Source: Affinundibacterium macrobrachii (GTDB lineage: Bacteria > Pseudomonadota > Gammaproteobacteria > Burkholderiales > Burkholderiaceae_D). From it: a stretch of DNA of 64,000 nt. The position numbers and the translations under genes were made by a program. A model generated the notes under the pieces. It was not told the DNA's origin and made no database searches. It saw only the letters and a program-made list of their open reading frames with translations. Where the stretch lies: contig NZ_BMYT01000003.1 in NCBI RefSeq assembly GCF_014652415.1, positions 372,001-436,000 of the forward strand, given 5' to 3'. This document shows, one piece after another, positions 8,440 to 17,236 of the stretch. The stretch's first letter is position 1. The number at the start of each line of letters is the position of its first letter.

Positions 8440-10839
8440 ATGCCTAATTTCATCGTCAAGAAAGTCGCCGTCCTCGGCGCTGGTGTGATGGGAGCGCAAA
8501 TTGCTGCGCACTGTGTCAATGCCAAAGTTCCTGTCGTTTTGTTCGACCTGCCAGCCAAAGAAGGTCCGAAAAACGGTATCGTTCTCAAAGCGATTGAGAA
8601 CCTGAAAAAACTCAACCCAGCGCCACTGGGCGACAAAGACGATGCAGCCTTGATCGAAGTCGCGAACTACGAAGACAACCTCGACGTTTTAGCTGGCTGC
8701 GATTTGATCATCGAAGCGATTGCAGAACGTATGGATTGGAAACACGATCTGTACAAAAAGGTTGCGCCACACATTGCACCAAATGCGATCTTCGCCTCTA
8801 ACACTTCAGGTTTGTCGATCACGGCCTTGTCTGAAGGCTTTGATGCAGAGTTGAAAGCGCGTTTCTGCGGTGTGCATTTCTTTAACCCACCACGCTATAT
8901 GCACTTGGTTGAATTGATCCCAACTGCAGCGACACGTTCTGAAATCCTCGACCAACTCGAAGGTTTCTTGACGACGACTTTGGGTAAAGGCGTGGTTCAC
9001 GCGAAAGACACACCGAACTTCATCGCCAATCGCGTTGGTATCTTCGGTATGCTCGCAACGATCTACCAAGCCGAACAATTCGGCTTGAGCGTTGACGTCG
9101 TCGATGATTTGACTGGTAAAAAATTAGGCCGTGCTTCTTCTGGTACTTTCCGTACGGCTGACGTCGTCGGTCTCGATACCATGGCACACGTCATCAAAAC
9201 GATGCAAGATAACTTGCAAGATGATCCATTCTTCGCTGTCTACAAAACACCAGAAGTCTTGGCGAAATTGGTCGCCGCTGGCACGCTCGGTTCCAAGTCC
9301 GGTGCAGGCTTCTACAAGAAAGTCGGCAAAGATATTTTGCGTTTAGATTTCGCGAGCGGTGAATACGTTCCAGGCGGCGCCAAGGCAGATGACTTGGTCG
9401 GTCGCATCTTGAAGGAAAAAGATCCTGTCAAGAAGATGAAATCTTTGCGTGAGTCGACCAATAAACAAGCACAATTCTTGTGGTCCATCTTCCGTGACGC
9501 ATTCCATTACATCGCGATTCATGGTGCGACGATTGCGGACAATGCACGCGATATCGACTTCGCTATGCGTTGGGGCTTTGGTTGGAATGTCGGTCCATTC
9601 GAAACATGGCAAGCTTCTGGTTGGCAGCAAGTAGCAACTTGGGTCAAAGAAGATATCGATGCAGGTAAAGCACTGTGCGCAACACCATTGCCAGCGTGGG
9701 TATTTGAAGGCCCAGTAGCAGAAAAAGGTGGTGTACATACACCAGAAGGTTCATGGTCTATTAGCCGCAACACTTTTGCTCCACGCTCTAATTTGGCAGT
9801 CTACAACCGTCAAGCATTCCGTGCTCCCGTATTGGGCGCTGGTGCAGAAACAGGTGCAACTGCTGGCGTTACCTTCTTCGAAGATGATTCTGTCCGCATC
9901 TGGCATCAGAACGATGATGTCTTGATCTTGTCCTTCAAGACCAAGATGCATGTGATTGGCCCAGGCGTGGTCGCTGGTATGGAAAAAGCGATTGCTGAAG
10001 CCGAGAAGAACTTCAAAGGCTTGGTGATCTGGCATGCCGACGCAGCGGAAGGCGGTGCTTTCTCTGCTGGTGCAGATTTGCAAGCGATGTTGCCATTGTT
10101 TATGTCTGGCGGCGTGAAAGCGATCGAACCAGCCGTATCACAACTGCAAAACGCACACCAAGCGTTGAAATACGCGAACATCCCTGTGGTTGCTGCAGTA
10201 GCTGGTTTGGCACTCGGTGGTGGTTGCGAGTTGATGATGCACGCTGCAAAACGCGTAGCCGCACTCGAATCCTACATCGGTTTAGTTGAAGTTGGCGTGG
10301 GCTTGGTTCCAGGCGGTGGCGGCTTGAAAGAAGCGGCTGTACGTGCAGCGAAAGATGCAAAAGGCACTGACCTCTTGCAATTCTTGAAGAACTACTTCAC
10401 GAATGCAGCGACGGCAAATGTGTCGAAGTCTGCTTTGGAAGCGCAAAAAATGGGCTACCTCGGCCAAGACGACGTCATTGTTTTCAATGCTTTCGAATTG
10501 TTGCACGTGGCAAAAGTCGAAGCACGCGCCATGTTCGACGCAGGCTATCGCCCACCAATGCGCAAACTGGTACCAGTCACAGGCCGTCACGGCATTGCAA
10601 CCATCGGCGCGCAATTGATCAATATGCGTGATGGTGGCTTCATCTCTGCACATGACTTCAAACTCGGCAAGATGATTGCAGAAGTCGTTTGCGGTGGCGA
10701 TATCGACAATGGCAGCATGGTCAGCGAACAATGGTTGCTCGACATGGAACGCAAAGCGTTTATGGAATTGTTGAACCATCCAAAAACACAAGAGCGCATC
10801 ATGGGCATGATGCAAACTGGCAAACCAGTACGTAACTAA
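8440..10839 (+). CDS. 3-hydroxyacyl-CoA dehydrogenase/enoyl-CoA hydratase, FadN-type
   Basis: A 799-residue bifunctional enzyme for the hydration and NAD-linked dehydrogenation steps of beta-oxidation. The order is dehydrogenase first: the Rossmann motif VAVLGAGVMGAQ sits at residues 9-20 and the dehydrogenase His lies in CGVHFFNPP. The crotonase domain comes last, shown by VVAAVAGLALGGGCELM and the paired Glu region ESYIGLVEVGVGLVPGGG (about residues 585-625). This is the reverse of E. coli FadB/FadJ and matches Bacillus FadN and many betaproteobacterial homologues. The thiolase gene follows after 18 bp, so the two are cotranscribed and probably form a complex. Confidence 0.9.
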   Translation: MPNFIVKKVAVLGAGVMGAQIAAHCVNAKVPVVLFDLPAKEGPKNGIVLKAIENLKKLNPAPLGDKDDAALIEVANYEDNLDVLAGCDLIIEAIAERMDWKHDLYKKVAPHIAPNAIFASNTSGLSITALSEGFDAELKARFCGVHFFNPPRYMHLVELIPTAATRSEILDQLEGFLTTTLGKGVVHAKDTPNFIANRVGIFGMLATIYQAEQFGLSVDVVDDLTGKKLGRASSGTFRTADVVGLDTMAHVIKTMQDNLQDDPFFAVYKTPEVLAKLVAAGTLGSKSGAGFYKKVGKDILRLDFASGEYVPGGAKADDLVGRILKEKDPVKKMKSLRESTNKQAQFLWSIFRDAFHYIAIHGATIADNARDIDFAMRWGFGWNVGPFETWQASGWQQVATWVKEDIDAGKALCATPLPAWVFEGPVAEKGGVHTPEGSWSISRNTFAPRSNLAVYNRQAFRAPVLGAGAETGATAGVTFFEDDSVRIWHQNDDVLILSFKTKMHVIGPGVVAGMEKAIAEAEKNFKGLVIWHADAAEGGAFSAGADLQAMLPLFMSGGVKAIEPAVSQLQNAHQALKYANIPVVAAVAGLALGGGCELMMHAAKRVAALESYIGLVEVGVGLVPGGGGLKEAAVRAAKDAKGTDLLQFLKNYFTNAATANVSKSALEAQKMGYLGQDDVIVFNAFELLHVAKVEARAMFDAGYRPPMRKLVPVTGRHGIATIGAQLINMRDGGFISAHDFKLGKMIAEVVCGGDIDNGSMVSEQWLLDMERKAFMELLNHPKTQERIMGMMQTGKPVRN

Positions 10840-10857
10840 TTCATCGAGGACTCGACA

Positions 10858-12054
10858 ATGACTACTCAATTACAAGACGCATACATCGTTGCGGCAACTC
10901 GTTCTCCTATTGGTAAATCTGGACGCGGCTTTTTCCGCAATACTCGTCCAGATGACTTGCTGGTTGGCGTATTGAAATCTGCTTTGGCACAGGTGCCAAA
11001 TCTCGATCCAAAATTGATCGAAGACGCGATTGTTGGCTGCTCCTTCCCAGAAGGCGCACAAGGTTTGAACTTGGCACGTATGAGCGTGCTGTTGGCAGGT
11101 TTGCCAAACACCATCGGTGGCGTAACGATTAACCGTTACTGCGCTTCTGGTATCACGGCAGTGGCTATGGCTGCGGACCGCATTCGCGTTGGCCAAGCTG
11201 ACGTCATGATCGCCGCGGGTGTGGAATCCATGTCCATGGTGCCGATGATGGGTAACAACCCATCGATGAACATGGCGATTCTCAAAGACGAAAATGCCGG
11301 TATCGCTTACGGTATGGGTTTGACTGCAGAGAAAGTCGCGGCGCAGTGGAAAATTAGCCGTGAAGCGCAAGATGCCTTCGCTTTGCAATCGCATCAACGT
11401 GCATTGGCTGCACAGGCGGCTGGTTACTTCGATGCGGAAACTACACCATTCGAAATTATCGACCGCGTACCAAACTTGGCAACGGGCGAAATCGAACTCA
11501 AAACACGTACCGTGAATCGTGACGAAGGTGCACGTCCAGACACTTCTTTGGAAGGTTTGGCGAAACTGAAAGCGGTGTTCGCGGCGAAAGGTTCTGTGAC
11601 TGCCGGTAACAGCTCACAAACGTCTGATGGCGCAGGTGCGTTGATTTTGGTTAGCGAAAAAATCTTGAAGCAATTCAACCTGACACCATTGGCACGTTTT
11701 GCATCCTTCGCAGTACGCGGTGTACCACCAGAAATCATGGGTATTGGTCCGAAAGAAGCGATCCCAGCAGCATGTAAAGCGGCGGGCATCACACAAGACC
11801 AAATCGACTGGTTCGAATTGAACGAAGCGTTTGCGGCGCAATCTTTGGCAGTGGTACAAGACCTCGGTCTCGATCCAGCTAAAGTGAACCCTATGGGCGG
11901 CGCGATTGCTTTGGGTCACCCATTGGGCGCAACTGGTGCGATTCGTTCTGCGACGACGATCCATGCTTTGCATCGTAATAAGTTGAAGTACGGTATGGTG
12001 ACGATGTGTGTGGGAACGGGTATGGGGGCAGCAGGTATCTTCGAACGCATGTAA
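10858..12054 (+). CDS. fadA: Acetyl-CoA C-acyltransferase (3-ketoacyl-CoA thiolase)
   Basis: A 398-residue thiolase that cleaves 3-ketoacyl-CoA with CoA to give acetyl-CoA and a shortened acyl-CoA, the last step of beta-oxidation. The nucleophilic cysteine is C95 in NRYCASGITAV, the His-bearing motif GGAIALGHPLGATGA and the final CVGTGMGAAG (proton-transfer Cys) are intact. Length is normal for the family. The ATG lies 18 bp after the FadN-type gene, with GAGGA just upstream. A 96-bp palindrome begins right after the stop codon. The symbol is given by function and context; a biosynthetic acetoacetyl-CoA thiolase is less likely here. Confidence 0.9.
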   Translation: MTTQLQDAYIVAATRSPIGKSGRGFFRNTRPDDLLVGVLKSALAQVPNLDPKLIEDAIVGCSFPEGAQGLNLARMSVLLAGLPNTIGGVTINRYCASGITAVAMAADRIRVGQADVMIAAGVESMSMVPMMGNNPSMNMAILKDENAGIAYGMGLTAEKVAAQWKISREAQDAFALQSHQRALAAQAAGYFDAETTPFEIIDRVPNLATGEIELKTRTVNRDEGARPDTSLEGLAKLKAVFAAKGSVTAGNSSQTSDGAGALILVSEKILKQFNLTPLARFASFAVRGVPPEIMGIGPKEAIPAACKAAGITQDQIDWFELNEAFAAQSLAVVQDLGLDPAKVNPMGGAIALGHPLGATGAIRSATTIHALHRNKLKYGMVTMCVGTGMGAAGIFERM

Positions 12055-12150
12055 ATCCAATTCTGGGGCGCAAGGCGTCGTTGCAAATGCGCGCAATACT
12101 TATGTATTACTGTGCTTCGCGCCTAGCCCTGCATCCCCACAATTGAATTT
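12055..12150. repeat. 96-bp imperfect palindrome, copy B
   Basis: This is the partner of the element at 8231-8326, with identical end words (atccaattct ... aattgaattt), the same length and strong self-complementarity (the centre reads gcaatacttatgtattac). It begins at the base following the fadA stop codon. The two copies differ in the middle, so they are old or evolve by compensatory change. Confidence 0.7.
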
Positions 12151-12188
12151 AAGTGACTATTAAGAGTTTATCGGACGAGTTAGAGTTT

Positions 12189-12245
12189 GTAGGGCGGGTG
12201 AAACCCGCGCCGCCGGACGCTTGGATGAATTTGGCACTGCCCTAC
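12189..12245. repeat. Inverted repeat of gtagggc type
   Basis: Outer arms gtagggc (12189-12195) and gccctac (12239-12245) enclose a GC-rich inner hairpin (gcgggtgaaacccgc). Such words are common short dispersed repeats in betaproteobacteria; I see no gene in it. Confidence 0.45.
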
Positions 12246-12293
12246 GAGCCAACAATAAACAAGTTCTTACGATCGAATCCCTTGCACGAAACT

Positions 12294-12324
12294 AAACCGC
12301 ACATCAAAACTGTGCGGTTTTTTT
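12294..12324 (+). terminator. Intrinsic terminator of the fad operon
   Basis: A perfect 9-bp stem (aaaccgcac 12294-12302, gtgcggttt 12312-12320) with a run of seven T. It ends only 11 bp before the start codon of the next gene, whose GGAG ribosome binding site (12327-12330) directly follows, so readthrough could control that gene. Confidence 0.85.
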
Positions 12325-12335
12325 ACGGAGTCTGT

Positions 12336-13235
12336 ATGAACACGATTGAAACGACAACGCTGATTGCGAAAGATGGTACCGAGCTGGTGGGGCGCAAGTA
12401 TTCACCTGCGTGTACGGTGCGTGCGGTGGTGTTGATTCCCGCGGCAATGGGTGTCAAGCAGCAGTTTTATGCGCCTTTTGCGGAATTCTTGTGCGAGCAT
12501 GGATTTGCTGTGTTGAGCTTCGACTATCGTGGTATGGGCGAATCTTTGGATGCGCGTTTTAGCAAGTCTTTACGTGGCTTTGAAGCGGATATTAGCGATT
12601 GGGCCGAACTCGACTATAACTCGGCCTTACATGCAGCGAAGGCTTGGCATCCTGAACTTCCGTTTTTGGTGATTGGTCATTCGCTCGGCGGTCAACTTGC
12701 TGGCTTGCTGCCTGATAATCATTTAATCGATGGCTTACTTACTGTCGGCTCAGGCACCGGCTATTGGCGTCATAATGCACCGCCAACCAAACGTACCGTG
12801 TGGTTGCTATGGTATTTCTTAGTGCCGCTTTATACCAGCATCTGTGGCTACTTTCCAGGCAAGAAGTTGCGCAGAGTGGGCAATCTTCCTAAAGGTGTGA
12901 TTTATCAATGGTCGCGCTGGTGCAAAGATCCACGTTATTTTGTCGATGAAAATGGCAAGGCCATGCGCACCTACCATCAGCAATTTACCGCCCCGATTCT
13001 AAGCATGAGCTTTACAGACGATGAAATGATGGGTCGTAAAAACATTGACCGACTGCACGATTATTTCAGCCGTGCGCAAGTCGAACGGCGCTACATACAA
13101 CCGCAAGACGTAAAGGCAGAACGTGTTGGACACTTCGGCTTTTTTAGAGCGGAGTTTCGACACAGCTTGTGGCAACAAGCTTTACAATGGCTGACCCAAC
13201 AAAACAAACAGCATCCCTCCGCACAACCTAACTAA
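12336..13235 (+). CDS. Alpha/beta hydrolase family protein
   Basis: A 299-residue alpha/beta hydrolase. The nucleophile elbow is GHSLGG (Ser near residue 111) in PFLVIGHSLGGQLAG; an oxyanion/strand region precedes it in VVLIPAAMGVKQQFY and the catalytic His is probably in ERVGHFGFFR near residue 269. The frame is open upstream to 12153, but the ATG at 12336 has a GGAG site 5 bp upstream and lies after the terminator, so I start there. It is followed after 13 bp by an enoyl-CoA hydratase gene. A thioesterase or lipase role linked to fatty-acid use is plausible, but the substrate is unknown. Confidence 0.8.
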   Translation: MNTIETTTLIAKDGTELVGRKYSPACTVRAVVLIPAAMGVKQQFYAPFAEFLCEHGFAVLSFDYRGMGESLDARFSKSLRGFEADISDWAELDYNSALHAAKAWHPELPFLVIGHSLGGQLAGLLPDNHLIDGLLTVGSGTGYWRHNAPPTKRTVWLLWYFLVPLYTSICGYFPGKKLRRVGNLPKGVIYQWSRWCKDPRYFVDENGKAMRTYHQQFTAPILSMSFTDDEMMGRKNIDRLHDYFSRAQVERRYIQPQDVKAERVGHFGFFRAEFRHSLWQQALQWLTQQNKQHPSAQPN

Positions 13236-13248
13236 ATCAAGAGACATC

Positions 13249-14022
13249 ATGGAAATTCTGACCAACATCAATGACGGCATTTTGACGATCAATTTCAATC
13301 GTCCAGAAAAGAAAAACGCGATCACGTTTGGCATGTATGAAGCGATGGCAAATGCGATCAATGCAGCGAATGACGATAAAAACGTCAGCGTGATTTTGAT
13401 TACTGGTAAGCCAGAAATTTTCACTGCAGGAAATGATCTGGAAGACTTCATGAAACACGCCAGTAGCTTAGCTTCAGCAGAAATGCCGCCCGTGTATCAA
13501 TTCATGCATGCCTTAAACGATGCGCAGAAACCGGTGATCGCTGCGGTCTCAGGTGGCGCGGTTGGTATTGGTACCACCTTATTAATGCATTGTGAGTTAG
13601 TGTACGCGGCCGATAATGCAAAATTCTCGATGCCATTCACGCAATTAGGTTTGTGCCCAGAATTCGCATCCAGCATGGTCTTACCGCAAATTGCAGGCTA
13701 TCAACGCGCAGCGGAAATGCTGTTATTAGGCGAAGCATTCAATGCGCAACAAGCTTATGAAATGGGCCTAGTGAATAAAGTCTTGCCGCTCGAAGAATTA
13801 TTGCCGTACGCAGAAAAACAAGCAGCAAAAATCGCCGCTTTGCCAGCCAAATCAATACGCTTAACCAAGAGTTTAATGAAGGCAAACCAACCGCAAGCGA
13901 TACGCGACAAGATGAACGAGGAAAATGCGCATTTCGGCGCGATGCTGTCACAGCCTGAAGCACGCGAAGCAATGATGGCGTTTTTCCAAAAACGTAAACC
14001 CGAATTTAAGCAGTTCAATTAA
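13249..14022 (+). CDS. Enoyl-CoA hydratase/isomerase family protein
   Basis: A 257-residue stand-alone crotonase. The CoA-binding and oxyanion segments are visible as ITGKPEIFTAGNDLEDF (about residues 59-75) and KPVIAAVSGGAVGIGTTLLMHCELVYA (about 92-118). At the second catalytic position the sequence is FTQLGLCPEFAS, which keeps the LGLCPE pattern of the delta3-delta2 enoyl-CoA isomerase and hydratase group. It is 13 bp downstream of the hydrolase gene and should be cotranscribed. It may process unsaturated or branched fatty acids that the FadN-type enzyme handles poorly. Confidence 0.85.
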   Translation: MEILTNINDGILTINFNRPEKKNAITFGMYEAMANAINAANDDKNVSVILITGKPEIFTAGNDLEDFMKHASSLASAEMPPVYQFMHALNDAQKPVIAAVSGGAVGIGTTLLMHCELVYAADNAKFSMPFTQLGLCPEFASSMVLPQIAGYQRAAEMLLLGEAFNAQQAYEMGLVNKVLPLEELLPYAEKQAAKIAALPAKSIRLTKSLMKANQPQAIRDKMNEENAHFGAMLSQPEAREAMMAFFQKRKPEFKQFN

Positions 14023-14480
14023 TTCGCGATAAATCGACCTTCGTTGGGATCTTAAACTGCCACAAAAATCGGCATCGATAATTTGAAAATTGCTACCATA
14101 TTTATCTACACTTTAGTTGAAAACGCCTCGACGTTCACGTTTGATCGTGGAGGCATCTCGTATATCAGTTTTCGTTTCAGTCGCAGTACATAATTTACTA
14201 GAAAAACCTCATTCTGATCGCTCCCAAAGTCATTGTCGACATTCCTAAAAAAACACTACTACCTCGAATGCCAATCCACTCAAGTTCCACGTATTGCAAA
14301 AAATCTTCACACTCACGAACTGCATCAGACAATACGAACATATTCGTACAAAGCATATATGGTTGCAGACCATTTTCCCCTATCAATGCCGATCTCTCGA
14401 ATTTGTTTAAATCAGAAATTGAGTCACGTACTTTTGAGATTAAATTCACAAGTCATTAACATAACTCAAAGCTCAAGAAA
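14023..14480. other. 458-bp intergenic region between convergent genes
   Basis: The enoyl-CoA hydratase and the peptide transporter converge here. An inverted repeat (gcctc ... gaggc) lies at about 14126-14154 without a T run. A minus-strand frame at 14198-14449 (GTG start, 83 codons) has protein-like codon use and is listed separately; apart from that I see nothing. Confidence 0.4.
14198..14449 (-). CDS. Possible small hypothetical protein or gene remnant
   Basis: An 83-codon frame with a GTG start and no recognisable domain. The composition is protein-like (for example DLNKFERSALIGENGLQPY and VRECEDFLQYVELEWIG), and the reading frame is preceded by a stop codon two codons upstream. No ribosome binding site is obvious. 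It may be the remnant of a longer gene, since the sequence ends abruptly after a hydrophobic stretch. I do not recognise it and give no function. Confidence 0.3.
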   Translation of the reverse strand: MNLISKVRDSISDLNKFERSALIGENGLQPYMLCTNMFVLSDAVRECEDFLQYVELEWIGIRGSSVFLGMSTMTLGAIRMRFF

Positions 14481-15986
14481 TTATTTCACTCCATGCATCC
14501 ATTTTTGAATTAACGGTGCCAATAAAAACAAGAGTATGCTTGCGCCTAGCAGGGAATAGAAACCAAATGAATATCCATGTAATGCTGATGGAATAGACAT
14601 CCCTTTGTCACCGCTTACATAGCCAGCAAAAATTCCAGACAAATTATTACCAATTCCAGTTGATAGAAACCATCCCCCCATACCCAAACCGACAAGACGT
14701 GGCGGTGCCAACTTTGTAACCATAGACAATCCGATCGGCGACAAACACAGTTCGCCAATTGATTGCAGGGCATACACCGCGATCAAAGTCCAAAACGGAA
14801 TTTTGTAGTGTTCGTCAACCAAAAAAGATAGTGCGTACATGAGAAGTGCAAACGCGGTCGCATTACCAAATAACCCGCATGCAAATTTTTGCGGCACTGT
14901 TGCTTCACGTTGATGTTTGGTAAGAAAGATCCAAAGAGCCGCGACCAGAGGAGCCATCAAGACAATAACCAAAGAATTCACGCTTTGAAACCAGCCCGTT
15001 GGGAAAACAAATCCCCCTAAATTCCGATCGACGATTTCACTAGCCAAAAAAGTAAAAGAACTTCCTGCTTGTTCAAAAAACATAAAGAAGACAACATTGA
15101 ATCCAAATATGGTAAGCATTGCGATTACACGATCCCTTGCGATGCGACCGAGGCGCGCACCTTCTACTAAGAGCGCAATAGCAAGGGCAATGAACATAGC
15201 GGCAAGCAACCACTGTATGGTACTGGCGCTACAAGTCAATAAACCATAAGTCGCGGGTATTACTAATAGCGAACCAGCTAATACAGACATCACACGCTTA
15301 GCTTGTCCTTCACGTACTATTGGCGCTCCGATACACTTCAATTGTCGACGCCCGATTGAGAACCACAATAGGCACATCAACATTCCGCAGCCTCCAGCGA
15401 TGAACACTGCCTTATAGGCTGGCATTTGACTAGTTCCGAAGATTTTCTCTGCAAGTAAACCGGTGAATAAGGGAGCAATAAAACCACCAGTATTGATTCC
15501 CATATAGAAAATCGTGAATCCAATATCACGACGTGAATCATTTTCGTGATAAAGCTTACCAACCAAGCTAGAAATATTTGGTTTGAACAAGCCATTACCA
15601 ACAATGATCGTCGCCAATCCAAATTTGAATACCTGTGGATCAGGGTACGTAATCATAAAAAGACCGGAAGCCATAATCACCGCGCCAAGCAAAATAGCGT
15701 GTTGATAGCCAATAATACGATCAGCCATATAACCACCGATCAGAGCACTCGCATACACTAAGGCAAGATAGGAACCATACACAAAATTAGCTGATGCTTG
15801 GCCGGATGGGTCTCCCTCGTGAAACTGCGCAACGATGTACAAAACCAATGCCCAACGAATTCCATAAAAAGCAAAGCGCTCCCAAAACTCAGTCATAAAT
15901 AACATCCATAATGGACTAGGATGCCCCCACAGTTCACGAAATTCTGGTTTATTGGGGAGCGGATTAGCGTTTGCTTCGATAGACAT
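14481..15986 (-). CDS. POT-family proton-coupled oligopeptide transporter (first copy)
   Basis: A 501-residue inner-membrane transporter with 12 or more helices, importing di- and tripeptides with protons. The family signature ExxERFxxYG is present in helix 1 as EFWERFAFYG, and the PTR2 block GNGLFKPNISSLVGKLY follows near residue 145. The frame opens upstream at 16112, overlapping the next gene, but the ATG at 15986 gives the normal N-terminus. A second POT gene lies at 33460-35040. It is read convergently to the fad block and shares its direction with the GNAT-fusion gene upstream. Confidence 0.9.
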   Translation of the reverse strand: MSIEANANPLPNKPEFRELWGHPSPLWMLFMTEFWERFAFYGIRWALVLYIVAQFHEGDPSGQASANFVYGSYLALVYASALIGGYMADRIIGYQHAILLGAVIMASGLFMITYPDPQVFKFGLATIIVGNGLFKPNISSLVGKLYHENDSRRDIGFTIFYMGINTGGFIAPLFTGLLAEKIFGTSQMPAYKAVFIAGGCGMLMCLLWFSIGRRQLKCIGAPIVREGQAKRVMSVLAGSLLVIPATYGLLTCSASTIQWLLAAMFIALAIALLVEGARLGRIARDRVIAMLTIFGFNVVFFMFFEQAGSSFTFLASEIVDRNLGGFVFPTGWFQSVNSLVIVLMAPLVAALWIFLTKHQREATVPQKFACGLFGNATAFALLMYALSFLVDEHYKIPFWTLIAVYALQSIGELCLSPIGLSMVTKLAPPRLVGLGMGGWFLSTGIGNNLSGIFAGYVSGDKGMSIPSALHGYSFGFYSLLGASILLFLLAPLIQKWMHGVK

Positions 15987-16084
15987 TTTCGGTGCAGTCC
16001 TAATAGTTCGATTAGATTGATATTGGTGAAATGATTTGAGATTTGGTATGAGCTGTCGACGAATCGCTAAATGAAAAGTATCGT

Positions 16085-16987
16085 CTATGTATGCGTAACA
16101 TGATCTTCCCATAAGGCAGAATTAATTTTCCATTGACCATCTTCTTTAATGAATTGTATTAATTTATCGCCTTGTTGCTGAAACGCTCTTCCATCTAATA
16201 CACCACGTTTCCCATAAACACATTGACGCTGTGCGATACTTCCAACTATGGAAGTTGTACTACTTAGTTCAAATTCTTCAAAATCACTAAGATATCCATT
16301 CGTTAAGATCTGCTGGCGTGGGCGAATAAATTGTTCAAGATTCGTTGCCTTGAAACGATCACCGATTTTGTTGTTGAACAAAACCGATGGTTGGCACATC
16401 GCCATTAAATTGTCGAATTTTGGTGTAGCACCGTGGCGGTTGCTAAATAGCTCAAAATAATTTCGAGAAAGTCGGTTGATTAAGAGTTCATCTCTCATGA
16501 TTGAATAAACGTGTAAGATTTCGCTGGACGAGTCATTTTTTTCTTCCAGCACGGCCTCGAATCGTAAGCCCAGCCGTTGCAGCAATTTGATCGAATTAAT
16601 ATTTTCTGGCATTACCGTTGCGAGAATACGTTGATCATGGCATTGGTCGATCACATGCTCTAACATTGCATGACTAGCTTCTCGTGCATAACCCATACCA
16701 CTATAGCGAGGAAGAAAAGCGAAACCGATATCATGAAATGCAAGATACTCTCGCTTAATCATGCTAACGATACCTATGGCTTGATCAGTATGATTTAAAT
16801 TTACGATCCAGTAGGAAATCGTTTCATTTTCTTTCACCGTCTGAATATAACGCAGCGAATCACTCAAGTTGCGTACTTGGCGATCACCTATGAACCTTAA
16901 GAAACCCTGCGTATTCAAGAGTTCTAAGATAAAGGATGCATCGCTAGCTTCAAGTTCGCGCATATAAAGATTTTCACTGGTAAACAT
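16085..16987 (-). CDS. GNAT acetyltransferase fused to an NTF2-like domain
   Basis: A 300-residue two-domain protein. Residues 1-165 are a RimJ/RimL-type GNAT acetyltransferase: YMRELEASDASFILELLNT at the start and the acetyl-CoA loop RYSGMGYAREAS (about 94-105) followed by NINSIKLLQRLGL. Residues 170-300 look like a SnoaL/DUF4440-type NTF2 fold (FSNRHGATPKFDNLMAM; VYGKRGVLDGRAFQQ; WKINSALWEDH). The substrate is unknown. The fusion suggests that a small-molecule pocket is coupled to acetylation. The ATG at 16987 is preceded by AAAGGAAC, an acceptable ribosome binding site. The stop at 16085 lies about 100 bp upstream of the POT start. Confidence 0.8.
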   Translation of the reverse strand: MFTSENLYMRELEASDASFILELLNTQGFLRFIGDRQVRNLSDSLRYIQTVKENETISYWIVNLNHTDQAIGIVSMIKREYLAFHDIGFAFLPRYSGMGYAREASHAMLEHVIDQCHDQRILATVMPENINSIKLLQRLGLRFEAVLEEKNDSSSEILHVYSIMRDELLINRLSRNYFELFSNRHGATPKFDNLMAMCQPSVLFNNKIGDRFKATNLEQFIRPRQQILTNGYLSDFEEFELSSTTSIVGSIAQRQCVYGKRGVLDGRAFQQQGDKLIQFIKEDGQWKINSALWEDHVTHT

Positions 16988-17236
16988 TCATGTTCCTTTT
17001 TTCAGATATCCCGAAAGAGTTTTCGAAGAAAAGCCACTAGTGTATTTAAATAGCTCATCTATCGCATGTAAAATACAACCACTACTTGTAAGAAAAGAGC
17101 ATCTATTAGCGTTTTCATTCAGGCAACGAGTCGTATATTCTTGAATTTCAACAGTTACTTATTTGTCTCCCTAGATCGAGCTAAGATCGACAATATTTAC
17201 AATCTGTTTTCTATGTAGAATTTTGTAGTATCTACT

